Source: Lolium rigidum
Lineage: Eukaryota > Streptophyta > Magnoliopsida > Poales > Poaceae
Direction: 5' to 3'
Assembly (NCBI RefSeq): GCF_022539505.1
Contig: NC_061508.1
Coordinates: 91,429,276 to 91,493,275, forward strand
Length of the DNA stretch: 64,000 bases
In this document: positions 34,221 to 45,760 of the stretch, piece after piece
How the letters are laid out: the number at the start of each line of letters is the position of its first letter
How positions within the stretch are numbered: the stretch's first letter is position 1
Made by a program: the position numbers and the translations under genes
Notes under the pieces: generated by a model
The model's input: the letters and a program-made list of their open reading frames with translations, nothing else
The model's database searches: none
What the model was told of the DNA's origin: nothing

Positions 34221-37200
34221 TGACCCGGCGTACCACTCGCATGGTGTAGTACACAAGTCGTTGACATAACACAAGTGAAACACCGTTCCACTCATATTAC
34301 ATCTCTCGAGTGGTACAACGAAACATATGCGAGTCCAAGGTATGTCTATAGAAGGATACACAAGCTGTTTACAAGAGATCAACACAGCCTCCTACTTTAC
34401 AGTGAGGTAAAACTTCAAATAAAGCTCCAGAAGAACGACTCGTAGTCTAACTTTGCTAACTCAAGCTTAAGAGCTACTTGGCTTGCTATAGAATTCCAGC
34501 TACTTAGGTGCTAGGATTAGGGAAAGGTTCCCTTCTATTACTAGTCTAGGTTTCCATAATAGTTGATGCAGAAGTTGACTTCATTGACTTCTTTGATTGG
34601 ATTCTTCATCTTGTTGCAGTTGACTCCTTTGTCTTCGAGTTCCACGGTAGTTTCTCCTTCGGTGCCTTGATCTAAGAAGGGGGTTCAAATGGGATAGAAT
34701 GAGTACGAGCGTACTCGGCAAGTTCATATTAGGAAATATGTGTATCATGCACTAGCTACAGCCATAGACCGAGAAAGTCATAGGCTAATGCAAGTTTTCA
34801 TAAACATTTCTTCAAAAGGTTTATTTTATTCTGAAAACTATGCCCGTCGGTCTTCACAGGTTGAACGGAACTTCGTGGAGTTCCTTTCTCGCCGCGTTCG
34901 CAGCTTCCCTTCCCGGAACAGGGAGTGACGAGTCACAATTCGGTATCCTCTCGCAGAGGTGCGTTACTTTTCCCATAAGAGACCTTATCCTTGATACCTA
35001 TCCGAGATGCATGCTCGTCCACACTTCCTTGGTGTGGGGCCAGGTGTAAGATCCAAGCCAATCACCGCCTTCTCCGCGACCACCGCAAACCCACCCTTTT
35101 GTCCACCCGTACACCCCCGGTAGACTTCTCCCGATAATACGGCTTTACTCACGGTGCACTTTGGACAATCCATCATAGATCGTAGAGCCCGACATCACAC
35201 ACGGATGGGGATTTAAAAGGCTATCCCAACCTACGGCAGTGCCTCCAACACCCCGCGGCTCTACCAATCCGTTGGCGTGCAGAAGGGAAAGATACAGCTG
35301 ACTTCCCCAGAGCCATTATAGATCTTATGGTCAACGCGATATGTACGGCGCTAGAATCACTCGGACGGCATTGGTACTTAGTCCTAGATGAGTAGTACCC
35401 ATGCAATGGAACCTCCACCATATCAACACATACCATGGTTCCATTGCCCACCACATAGTCATATTCATAATTGTAAAATAATACTTTGCTTTTCAATGCA
35501 TGAGTGATAAGTATAGTACTTTGCATATAGTTTGATAAAAATAATCAAATGACATGAGCAAGCGATGAACTTGCCTTTCTTGACTACAAGATTATGTAGG
35601 CAAAAGCTTCGATACGTGAGAACTCCAAATTCTGAAATACCATCATTGTCCGGTAAGGACAATGTTTAAAGAACTAGCAAAGATGCTATAATGCATAGTA
35701 TGAGATGCAATCGTCCCGAGCGTAACCTGACCTCGATGATTTAGGATGGATGGGTTGTAAAGATTTCTTTCGGGTGTGTTGCACTTTTAGGATGGTTCTC
35801 AAACAAGGTTCTTATTAGGGTTTGGTTATATTAGCATCATAACCAAGTGATATAAGACATCATAACAATCATACACATAAAGAATAATGGTGGAATATTA
35901 GGTAAAGAACAGTTGTTAATTTTAAGTTCTACAGAACATGGTTGATGATTACTTATACTATACTTCAAAAGAATAACTTTTGAAGAACATGTTGTTTAAG
36001 TGATAATAAGTATTTTAAAGAAGGATTAGGGCTTCTAAGGTTTGATTGACATTTGTATTTCAAAATAATAACTTTTGAAGAACAGGTTAAATAAGGGTAT
36101 GAACTACTATACATAGGAGCTATGTAACTCTAGGGTTTACTATTGGGTTCATTTAATTTCACTAATAGGAACTAGTTGGTTCTTAACTTGGAATGGGTTT
36201 CTATATAGCAAGTATTGGTAGGTTTATTGCTATGGTTTCTTCTAAGCATCACATCAAAGGATGGTTCAAGGTGATACTATGGTTAGGGTTTACTATAACT
36301 TCCTATTTGTTTTACTAAGGAATCACTAATGGTTCCTAAACTAAGTGGCTTATCATTTCCTAAGTAGGGTTTAGTTGGATAGGAGCATGTGATGTGAATT
36401 GCTACACAAGGTTGATACTAGGGTTTATCCTTATGGTTCTACTAGGTTTTGATGGTTGAGATTGATCCTAATGGTATGGTATATAGGAGTGGTGATTAAT
36501 GGTACTAATCCAATTAGCAAGTTAGGGTTTATACCTAGGGGATACTAGTTAATCATATAGGTTTTAATTAAGAATAGGAACATGAAATGATAATCTCATG
36601 TGACTTGGTTTATGCTAGTGGATCATAAGCATGCATTCAATTGTTGCTTATTAGGGTTTTACATGTCCAGTAAATCTCATATGATCACATGTGACATATA
36701 ACTAGGGTTTTAGAGTTGCTTCTAAGGGTGAATGATCACATGAAATAATGAGATCAATGTCTTATTTAAATTAAAACTAGGGTTTCTAAATTATGGTACA
36801 ACTCCTAAAATGATGATTGGTAATAGAGTTGTGGTTACTAATTACTTTGAATCAAAATTAGTGATGGTTTGATATTTTATTAATCTTCACAAGATTTAAT
36901 AATTAGAGTACTCCTATTTTGGTTTAATTAAGAATCAGGGTTTAATAATTGTTATTAGGGTTTAAAATAATTAACTTGTTAAATAAAGATGTTTAAGTAA
37001 ATAAGTTTTGATTTACCAAAATAATATTGACTTATAACATTTTCTTGAGTTATTACTATTTAAAGAAAATGGAAAATAGTAATTTGCAAATTAGGGTTTA
37101 TGAATTACCACTAATAATTCAGTTAATGCAAATATGATAAATAAAATTAATCTAAACCTTTTACTTAGTTACTGAATAGTTAAAATTTAATTTTGAAGCT

Positions 37201-40200
37201 TCACTAATTATTGAATTCAAATTGTATTTTAAATAAATGAAATGGCATAATTAATAAGGTTAAAATAAGTGAATTTTGATTTTGACACACATTTTTGTTT
37301 TATATTTTATTTGAATAGAGTTTATTTTTGGGAGCATTTTGATATATTATTTATATTTTTCTGAGTTGAAATGAAATTTCTATGATTTTGCAAAGTTTCA
37401 GTGATTTTCTTGAATTTGAAATAAACCTAAATACTAGATGTATCGGTTCAGACCCTAGCTACTCTCACGGACGAGTGGGTCCTTTGACTAGTCAACTGCC
37501 ACGCGGACAGAAGACCAGTCAAAGATGCTGAGGTGGCGGGGGACACGCTCCTCTCGCCGTAGGCTTGACGCCGGCGACCAGGCGAGAGCGGTTCTGCCGT
37601 TCTAGTACCTCCCAGGACGATTTAGTGATGGATTCCGACTCTCCTCGACACGCAGAAGCGAATGGTGGTGTTGCGTTTCAGAAACGACCACCGGAGCTAG
37701 CTCCGGCGAACGCTACCGTGGCAGCAAACTCCGGCGATCTACCAAACTCGATCTACGGTGGACCCTAAGATGCGTAAAGAGATGCTGGAGAGGCGCAAGA
37801 TTAACCTGAAGGTGATGGTGAGCTCGGTGGGGCTTGAGGTGGTCGGAGACGAGCACGGCGTCGCGGATTCCGACGAACTTCCGTGGAAGGGAATACCAAA
37901 ATTGGCTCGATTGGTGAAGCTCCTTCTCGATTCCTTCTACCAGAATGATCAGCGAACTCGTGCGCTTCTAGCCGTCCACATCATAGACGCCGGGGTGGCC
38001 TCCATCGACGGCAACGTGATGAACTCCGACGAGGTGCTTGCGGATGATTACGGGAGATTGAGAGGGTTAGAGAGGGAATGGAAGGGCGGCGAGGTTCTAG
38101 GGTTTCTTGGAGACGCTCGTGGTGCTCTTATAGCTCCAGAGGAGGGCGGAATGGTCATCTCGTCATCGGTGACGGCCGAGATGGGGCGGCGAGGTTCCAC
38201 AGCATCAGGGCACGAATCGGGACGCAAGTGGATAGGACGGACGTGAGGAAGGTTGGGCGAGGTTCTGAGAGGCTTGTTGGCGTCCGGCGGCGTTCTTATC
38301 TTCGACGGGAACGTGGCCGAGCTCGCCGTCGCCGTGTCGTCTGCGGGGAAGAAGAAGGAACTTCTTTTCTTCCTCGCCGAAACGGTACGGTGGACTGGTG
38401 GCTTTGTTGGTGGGCTGGGCCTCGACGTGGGTCGGTGTCTGGGCTGCTAAGGCTTCGAGCTGAAGAGGTAAGTTTCCCTCTCTTTCTTATTTCAAATTTT
38501 TATTTTTGTTTTTATATTCTGGTTTGTATTCAAATTGAATTTCTGGTTTGTTTTGCAGGATCTAAAATATTTGAGTATCAAGATAATTTGATAATCATGC
38601 TCACTTGCATGGTTTTATTATTTTAAACAAATATCTTGGTTAGGATTCAATTGAGATCTTGTGAGACTTGAATTAAATAGAAATGGTTTAGGTATTTATC
38701 TCAACTCTTTAAATTTGGAAATCAAACCTATTTTGAATGATTTGAAGTTTATAACCAGTGCATGGTAAACATGTCATTAAGTTTTGTTATTATTTAACAA
38801 TATTGAAGGTTCCCATGTATTTTATATTATGGTTAGAGTTTTAAATTAAATGGTAACGAGAATGGATTGGTTCATGATTTCATGTGTATAATGGTTCTTA
38901 GGTTTAAGAGGATGTTTTGGATAAACTTTACAATCACCAAATTACATTTAGGTCTTAGGTATATATATGGCTTGGTTTATTACTTGTGATCCATGATACA
39001 CAAGTTAGGAAACAATATTTTATGTGGGGTGGATCCTATGTGAAAGGGTTTATGGTCTTGGAAATACTTCACTAATGGAAGTATAAATAGGCATGAGGCA
39101 TGGCAGGGTTCTACTTATAATCCAAAGGGATACTTGGGTTGGTATTTAAATGTGGTCTAGGGTTTTAGTAGTGATCACCAATGTGATACACCACTAGGTT
39201 TAGGGTGTGAGCAATAGTTATATTATGTTTAATTGACTAGGATTATTCCTCTACACAAGGCATGAGGATTGGCCTGGATTAACTACTAGTGATATATTTA
39301 TTATTTCATGTGATGGATAAGAGCTAAGGATCATATGTATAGGTTTATCTTATCATCTAAATTCACAAGGTATGATCATGCATTAGACAAGATTCACTCA
39401 CTCCTCACTAATCTCTCTATTCTATTACTTCTCTCACTTCTCAATGTCTTGGAATATTCTAAGGTCCTACTCAAGAGATGATGATATGATCCTCTAAATA
39501 TATGGTTTTCCTAGGAATTCTACCTTGGTATCTTCTGTAGCTTGTTCTTCAGGAAATCTGATAAACCTGCATCTTGTGGTATGCCTCCACCTCCTAGCTT
39601 CTTCATCTTGATCCTAGCTAATGTATGGAGTGGCTCTATGTGTTTTTTTCTATGTATCATGCTACAAGGTGTTCAAATGGATGAAGGGTGTGGCTCTATT
39701 TATAGGCTTGGGCAAGCTCTAGTATCATGACACATAGGTGGTGACTCTTGTGTTGGTTAGATGAGTAAGGTGCTTGGTTGTCATGCCCTCATCCATAGCA
39801 ATCCTTTGAGCATGAGGTGGCAAAGCTTGGAAAGCAAGTCATGTAGATATTTTCATCCCACATGGCATAGAGATTATCCTCTCATATGATTTATTTTTGG
39901 ATAGCCAAGTGGCATTTGCTACTAAATATCATGTGGATGGTTTTATTATTGTGGATGAGTCATCATACCATCTTTGATTGGATTTACATTATAATATTGG
40001 TAAAAAGGTTAAGGTTGAGGTTATTTCTCACATTTGGATAGTTGGTGTTTAATTTCACTAAGGCATGATCATATGAGTTTCAAAGTACTCATAGTTAATT
40101 TTATTCAAATAGTTTGAACTATAATTTGTAATGTAAATGGATTTAGTTTTATTATATTCCATGTATTTAATAAGTTATGATTTAAATAAGAATGTGTGAC

Positions 40201-40546
40201 TTTTATGCACTTTAGACCCTGTGGTTTACCTTATTTATAAGTGAATTAAATTACACACAAAGGTAGTTGCTAACTTTTAAGTGTTGTGTAATAGTTCTAG
40301 TTCCTTTTTGATCCAACCTATGGATCAAATTATGTCTACCCAAAATAAGGGTTTAGCAATGATCACAGTGAATTTTATAGCGCTTGACTTGATGATCTAC
40401 TTCAATTCCAGCAAGTCAAGTGAAACTTCAGTGACTGTGGTAAGTTTTATTTGACAGCGCGAAAATTCCCCAGATTTTCTATGCATGAATGCAATGCACA
40501 CTTTGGTGTTCTCTCATTTTATTGCCTCTAAACCTGGGATATTACA
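34216..40546 (-). repeat. 5' LTR (right) of the LARD-like element
   Basis: 6331 bp, collinear with 24950-31280 and very similar throughout. Most differences are one-base indels at CAG/CTG versus CGAG/CTCG positions. The antisense frame corresponding to 28493-28795 is open for longer here (37758-38246). Confidence 0.9.
38127..38132 (-). promoter_or_regulatory. TATA box of the right LARD LTR
   Basis: Same CTATAAGAGCACC context as in the left LTR. As the 5' LTR on the minus strand, this copy would start the genomic RNA near 38100. Confidence 0.55.
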
Positions 40547-40662
40547 TCGGATGATCGAGATCGCCATGATCTTAGCCTTCCACTTGCCAATGAGGATTGC
40601 ACCCCGTACGATGATGCCGCATGAGCGACCGCTGCTTTGGCCTTCTTGTTGCCGGTAGGGAG

Positions 40663-42330
40663 TGATGTCTACGGGTGCTTCTATTCTTGTAGACAGTGTT
40701 GGGCCTCCAAGAGCAGAGGTTTGTAGAACAGCGGCAAGTTTCCCTTAAGTGGATCACCCAAGGTTTATCGAACTCAGGGAGGAAGAGGTCAAAGATATCC
40801 CTCTCATGCAACCCTGCAACCACAAAGCAAGAAGTCTCTTGTGTCCCCAACACACCTAATAGGTGCACTAGTTCGGCGAGGAGATAGTGAAATACAGGTG
40901 GTATGAATAAGTATGAGCAGTAGTAACGGCGCCAGAAAAGTGCTTGCTGGCGTGCAGTTGATGGTAGTAAAATTGCAGGAAGTATAGATGCGGTAAAACG
41001 ATGAAACAAGCGGCGATAGCGATATTTAGGAACAAGGCCTAGGGATCATACTTTCACTAGTGGACACTCTCAACATTGATCACATAACAGAATAAATAGA
41101 TAGATGCTACACTCTACACCCTCTTGTTGGATGATGAACACCACTAAGCGTGTAGGATTACACGAACCCTCAATGCCGGAGTTAACAAGCTCCACAATAT
41201 TCAATGTTCATATTTAAATAACCTTAGAGTGCATAACGAGATCAACATAACCAAACCAAGTACTAACATAGCATGCACACTCGTTACCTTCACACTACGA
41301 AAGGAGGAATAGATCACATCAATACCATCATAGCAATAGTTAACTTCATAATCTACAAGAGATCACAATCATAGCCTACGCCAAGTACTACACGATGCAC
41401 ACACTTGTCACCATTACACCGTGCGGGAGGAATAAACTACTTTAATAACATCACTAGAGTAGCACACAGATAAATTGTGATACAAAACACATTGCAATCA
41501 TAAAGAGATATAAATAAGCACTTCACTACGCCATTCATAACGGTGAATAAGTATTCACGTGAAATATAGCCTAAGAGACCCACACGGTGCACACCACTGT
41601 CACCTTTACACACGTGGGACAAGGAGTCTCCGGAGATCACATAAGTAAAACCCACTTGACTAGCATAATGACATCTAGATTACAAGCATCATCATATGAA
41701 TCTCAATCATGTAAGGCAGCTCATGAGATTATTGTATTGAAGCACATAGGAGAGAGATGAACCACATAGCTACCGGTACAGCCCCGAGCCTCGATGGAGA
41801 ACTACTCCCTCCTCATGGGAGACAGCAGCGTTGATGAAGATGGCGGTGGTGTCGATGGAGGAGCCTTCCGGGGCACTTCCCCGTCCCGGCGGCGTGCCGG
41901 AACAGAGACTCCTGTCCCCCAGATCTTGGCTTCGCGATGGCGGCGGCTCTGGAAGGTTTCTCGTACCGTGGCTTTTTCCGTCTCGAAGTTTTAGGTCGAG
42001 GGGGCTTAAATAGGCGAAGAGGCGGCGTCAGAAGGTCAACGAGGCGGTGACACGCTAGGGCCCCCCTCTGGCGACTCTCGGGTGTTCTCGATGCTTCCGG
42101 GGATTCTAAGATGCTGGGCGTTGATTTCGTCCGATTCCGAGAATATTTCCTTACTAGGATTTCTGAAACCAAAAACAGCAGAAAACAGACAAGCGGCCCT
42201 TCGGCATCTCGTCAATAGGTTAGTTCCGGAAAACACATAAATATGACATAAAGTGTGCATAAAACATGTAGATATCATCAATAATGTGGCATGGAACATA
42301 AGAAATTATCGATACGTCGGAGACGTATCG
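40663..42330 (-). repeat. 3' LTR (left) of the Athila-like element
   Basis: 1668 bp. Relative to the right copy it lacks ~55 bp of GC-rich, self-complementary sequence (junction near 42060). Its minus-strand start reads CGATACGTC rather than TGATACGTC. TATA-like TATTTAAG lies at 42012-42005. Confidence 0.88.
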
Positions 42331-42346
42331 GCATCCCCAAGCTTAG
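42331..42346 (-). other. Polypurine tract region of the Athila-like element
   Basis: TAAGCTTGGGGATGC on the minus strand abuts the 3' LTR. Near-identical copies occur inside the element at 44088-44103 and 44147-44162. Confidence 0.75.
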
Positions 42347-44796
42347 TTCTGCTCGTCCGAAGCGGGTAAACGATAACACGGATAATTTCCGGAGTGACAT
42401 GCCATCATAACCTTGATCATACTATTGTAAGCATATGTAATGAATGCAGCGATCAAAACAATGGTAATGACATGAGTAAACAAATGAATCATATAGCAAA
42501 GACTTTTCATGAATAGTACTTCAAGACAAGCATCAATAAGTCTTGCATAAGAGTTAACTCATAAAGCAATAATTCAAAGTAAAAGGTATTGAAGCAACAC
42601 AAAGGAAGATTAAGTTTCAGTGGTTGCTTTCAACTTGTAACATGTGTATCTCATGGATATTGTCAACATATAGAAATATAACAAGTGCAATATGCAAGTA
42701 TGTAGGAATCAATGCACAGTTCACAAGTGTTTGCTTCTTGAGGTGGAGACAAATAAGTGAAGTGACTCAACATTAAAAGTAAAAGAAAGGTCCTTCGCAG
42801 AGGGAATCATTGATTGCTATATTTGTGCTAGAGCTTTGGTTTTGAAAACATAAAGAGAGCATAAAAGTAAAATTTTGAGAGGTGTTTGTTGTTGTCAACG
42901 AATGGTAGTGGGCACTCTAACTACCTCATCAACCGGACTTTCAAGAGCGGCTCCCATGAAGGACGTTATCTCTACCGAGCAAGGTAGATCATCCCTCTTC
43001 TCTTTTGTTTACACATGTACTTTAGTTTAGTTTTTCTTTATTTATGGATGACACTCCTCCCAACCTATTGCTTACACAAGCCATGGCTAACCGAATCCTC
43101 GGGTGCCTTCCAACATTCACATACCATGGAGGAGTGTCTATTTGCAAAATTAAGTTGCTTACCGATGAATCGAGCAAAACATGTGAAGAGAATTATTAAT
43201 GAAAGTTAATTAATTGGGGCTGGGAACCCCATTGCCAGCTCTTTTTGCAAAATTATTGGATAAGCGGATGAAGCCACTAGTCCATTGGTGAAAGTTGCCC
43301 AACAAGAATGAAAGATAAACACCACATACTTCCTCATGAGCTATAAAACATTGACACAAATCAGAGGTGATAAATTTTGAATTATTTAAAGGTAGCACTC
43401 AAGCAATTTACTTTGGAATGGCGGAGAAATACCATGTAGTAGGTAGGTATGGTGGACACAAATGGCATAGTGGTTGGCTCAAGGATTTTGGATGCATGAG
43501 AAGTATTCCCTCTCGATACAAGGTTTAGGCTAGCAAGGTTATTTGAAACAAACACAAGGATGAACTGGTGCAGCAAAACTCACATAAAAGACGTATTGTA
43601 AACATTATAAGGCTCTACACCATCTTCCTTGTTGTTCAAACTCAATACTAGAAAATATCTAGACTTTAGAGAGACCAATTATGCAAACCAAATTTAGCAA
43701 GCTCTATGTATTTCTTCATTAATAGGTGCAAAGTATATGATGCAAGAGCTTAAACATGAGCACAACAATTGCCAAGTATCACATTATCCAAGACATTTTA
43801 CCAATTACTACATGTAGCATTTTCCGTTTCCAACCATATAACAATTAACGAAGCACTTTCAACCTTCGCCATGAACATTAAAAGCTAAGAACACATGTGT
43901 TCATATGAACCAGCGGAGCGTGTCTCTCTCCCACACAAGCATGTATTTATTCAGAGAATGAAAATAACAAAACAAAAATAAAAGCACACAGACGCTCCAA
44001 GTAAAGTACATAAGATGTGACCGAATAAAAATATAGTTTCAAGAGAAGAAACCTGATAAGTTGTCGATAAAGAAGGGGATGCCTTGGGCATCCCCAAGCT
44101 TAAACACTTGAGTCTTCTTGAAATATGCAGGGGTGAACCACCGGGGCGTCCCCAAGCTTAGAGCTTTCACTCTCCTTGATCATATTGCATCATTTCCCTC
44201 TCTTGATCCTTGAAAACTTCCTCCACACCAAACTCGAAACAACTCATTAGAGGGTTAGTGCACAATAAAAATTAACATGTTCAGAGGTGACACAATCATT
44301 TTTAACACTTCTAGACATTGCATAAAGCTACTGGACATTAATGGATCAAAGAAATTCATCCAACATAGCAAAAGAGGCAATGCGAAATAAAAAGGCAGAA
44401 TCTGTCAAAACAGAACGATCCAGTAAAGATGGATTTTATTGAGGTACCAGACTTGCTCAAATGAAAATGCTCAAATTTAATGAAAGTTGCGTACATATCC
44501 GAGGATCACGCACGTAAATTGGTATAATTTTCTGAGCTACCTACGAAGAGGCAGGTCGGAATTCGTGACAGACAAAGAAATCCATTCTGCTGCAGACAAT
44601 CCAAATCTAGTATGAACCTTACTATCAAAGACTTTACTTGGCACAACAATGCAATAAAATAAGATAAGGATAGGTTGCTATAGTAGTAACAACTTCCAAG
44701 ACACAAATATAAAACAAAGTAATGTAGCAAAATAAACATATGGGTTATCTCCCAAGAAGTTCTTTCTTTATAGCCATTAAGATGGGCTCAGCAGTT
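42347..44796. other. Non-coding interior of the Athila-like element
   Basis: AT-rich sequence with no protein-coding signature. It contains the two extra PPT-like motifs near 44090 and 44150, one of them inside the perfect palindrome-like ggggatgccttgggcatcccc arms. Confidence 0.6.
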
Positions 44797-45525
44797 TTAA
44801 TGATGCACTCGCAAGAAATAGTAGTTGAAGCAAAAGAGAGCATCAAGAGGCAAATTCAAAACACATTTAAGTCTAACATGCTTCCTATGCATAGGAATCT
44901 TGTAAATAAACAAGTTCATGAAGCATAATGCAACAAGCATAGAAAGATAAAACAAGTGCGACTTCAAGATTTTCAGCAAAAAGAGAGGTGTTTTAGTAAC
45001 ATGAAAATTTCTACAACCATATTTTCCTCTCTCATAATAATGTCCAGTAGCATCATGAGCAAACTCAACAATATAACTATCAAATGAAACATTCTTATCA
45101 TGAGTCTCACGCATAAAATTATTACTACTCCCAACATAAGCATAATCAGTTTTATTAGTTGTAGTGGGAGCAAATTCAACAAAGTAGCTATCATTATTAT
45201 TCTCATCATCAAATATAGGAGGCATATTGTAATCATAATCAAATTTATCCTCCATAACATGCGGTACTAAAAGACTACTATCATTATAATCATCATAAAT
45301 AGGAGGCAAAGTATCATCAAAGAAAATTTTCTCCTCAATGCTTGGGGGACTAAAAATATCATGCTCATCAAAACCAGCTTCCCCAAGCTTAGAATTTTCC
45401 ATATCATTAGCAACAATGGTATTCAAAGTATTCATGCTAATATGTTCCATGGGTTTTTTAATTTTCGCATCAAACCATCCATGTCTTAAATCAGGAAATA
45501 GAATAAGAAGCTCATTGTTGTCCAT
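44797..45525 (-). CDS. Unknown acidic protein of the non-autonomous Athila-like element, 242 aa
   Basis: The only substantial frame in the interior, starting about 200 nt after the PBS in the position normally held by gag. It is Asp/Asn-rich, with two imperfect repeats (DDTLPPIYDDYND at ~70 and DYNMPPIFDDENN at ~97) and a third VEFA pair. The C-terminal third is hydrophobic and Leu/Phe-rich (LFLLKILKSHLFYLSMLVAL), possibly membrane-active. Similar frames recur in Triticeae copies of such elements, from memory. No known domain, catalytic motif or nucleic-acid-binding motif is visible. Whether it is translated is unknown. Confidence 0.55.
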   Translation of the reverse strand: MDNNELLILFPDLRHGWFDAKIKKPMEHISMNTLNTIVANDMENSKLGEAGFDEHDIFSPPSIEEKIFFDDTLPPIYDDYNDSSLLVPHVMEDKFDYDYNMPPIFDDENNNDSYFVEFAPTTTNKTDYAYVGSSNNFMRETHDKNVSFDSYIVEFAHDATGHYYERGKYGCRNFHVTKTPLFLLKILKSHLFYLSMLVALCFMNLFIYKIPMHRKHVRLKCVLNLPLDALFCFNYYFLRVHH

Positions 45526-45730
45526 TATGCCAAACTAGTGTAAACAAGAAACAAAATGATGCAATTGCGGGATCTAAAGGAAATAGCTTCGAGCACACAC
45601 ACAACGGCGCCGAGAAAAGTACTTTACCCAGGACCGGAGTATGAGAGCCTTTTACCTTTCCTCCCCGGCAACGGCGCCAGAAAAGTGGCTAGTTGCCGGG
45701 GTTGCCGGTGTGTGAGTGCCGTTTACCTTT

Positions 45731-45750
45731 CCTCCCCGGCAACGGCGCCA
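45731..45750 (-). other. Primer-binding site of the Athila-like element
   Basis: TGGCGCCGTTGCCGGGGAGG on the minus strand, ten bases from the 5' LTR end, complementary to the 3' end of tRNA-Asp. A second identical site lies at about 45661-45680, and a GGCGCCGTTG start recurs near 45604-45613. Confidence 0.85.
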
Positions 45751-45760
45751 GAAAATAACT

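Larger units (their letters stand above)
24950..40546 (-). mobile_element. LARD-like non-autonomous Gypsy element with 6.33-kb LTRs, 15.6 kb
   Basis: Two LTRs of exactly equal length, 6331 bp (24950-31280 and 34216-40546), begin TGTGATGACC and end GGATATTACA on the plus strand. The target duplication TCGGA is perfect (24945-24949 and 40547-40551). The element reads on the minus strand: LTR starts TGTAATATCC, PBS follows at 34213, and the PPT abuts the 3' LTR at 31281. The 2935-bp interior has no gag-pol domain. The last codons before the PPT (FELRDEV-like, near 31300-31320) and the TGTAATA start resemble Tekay/Del chromoviruses, so it may be a derivative of that lineage. The structure fits large retrotransposon derivatives (LARDs) described in barley relatives, though those have shorter LTRs. 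Confidence 0.88.

Noticed and set aside
24950..40546. A 6.3-kb segmental (tandem) duplication
   Set aside because: The two copies have TG...CA ends, a perfect 5-bp target duplication outside, and a PBS and PPT in the right places between them, so they are LTRs.
45661..45750. Possible tRNA-Asp fragment (ccccggcaacggcgcca)
   Set aside because: No cloverleaf could be formed around it. It is the complement of the retrotransposon primer site next to the LTR.
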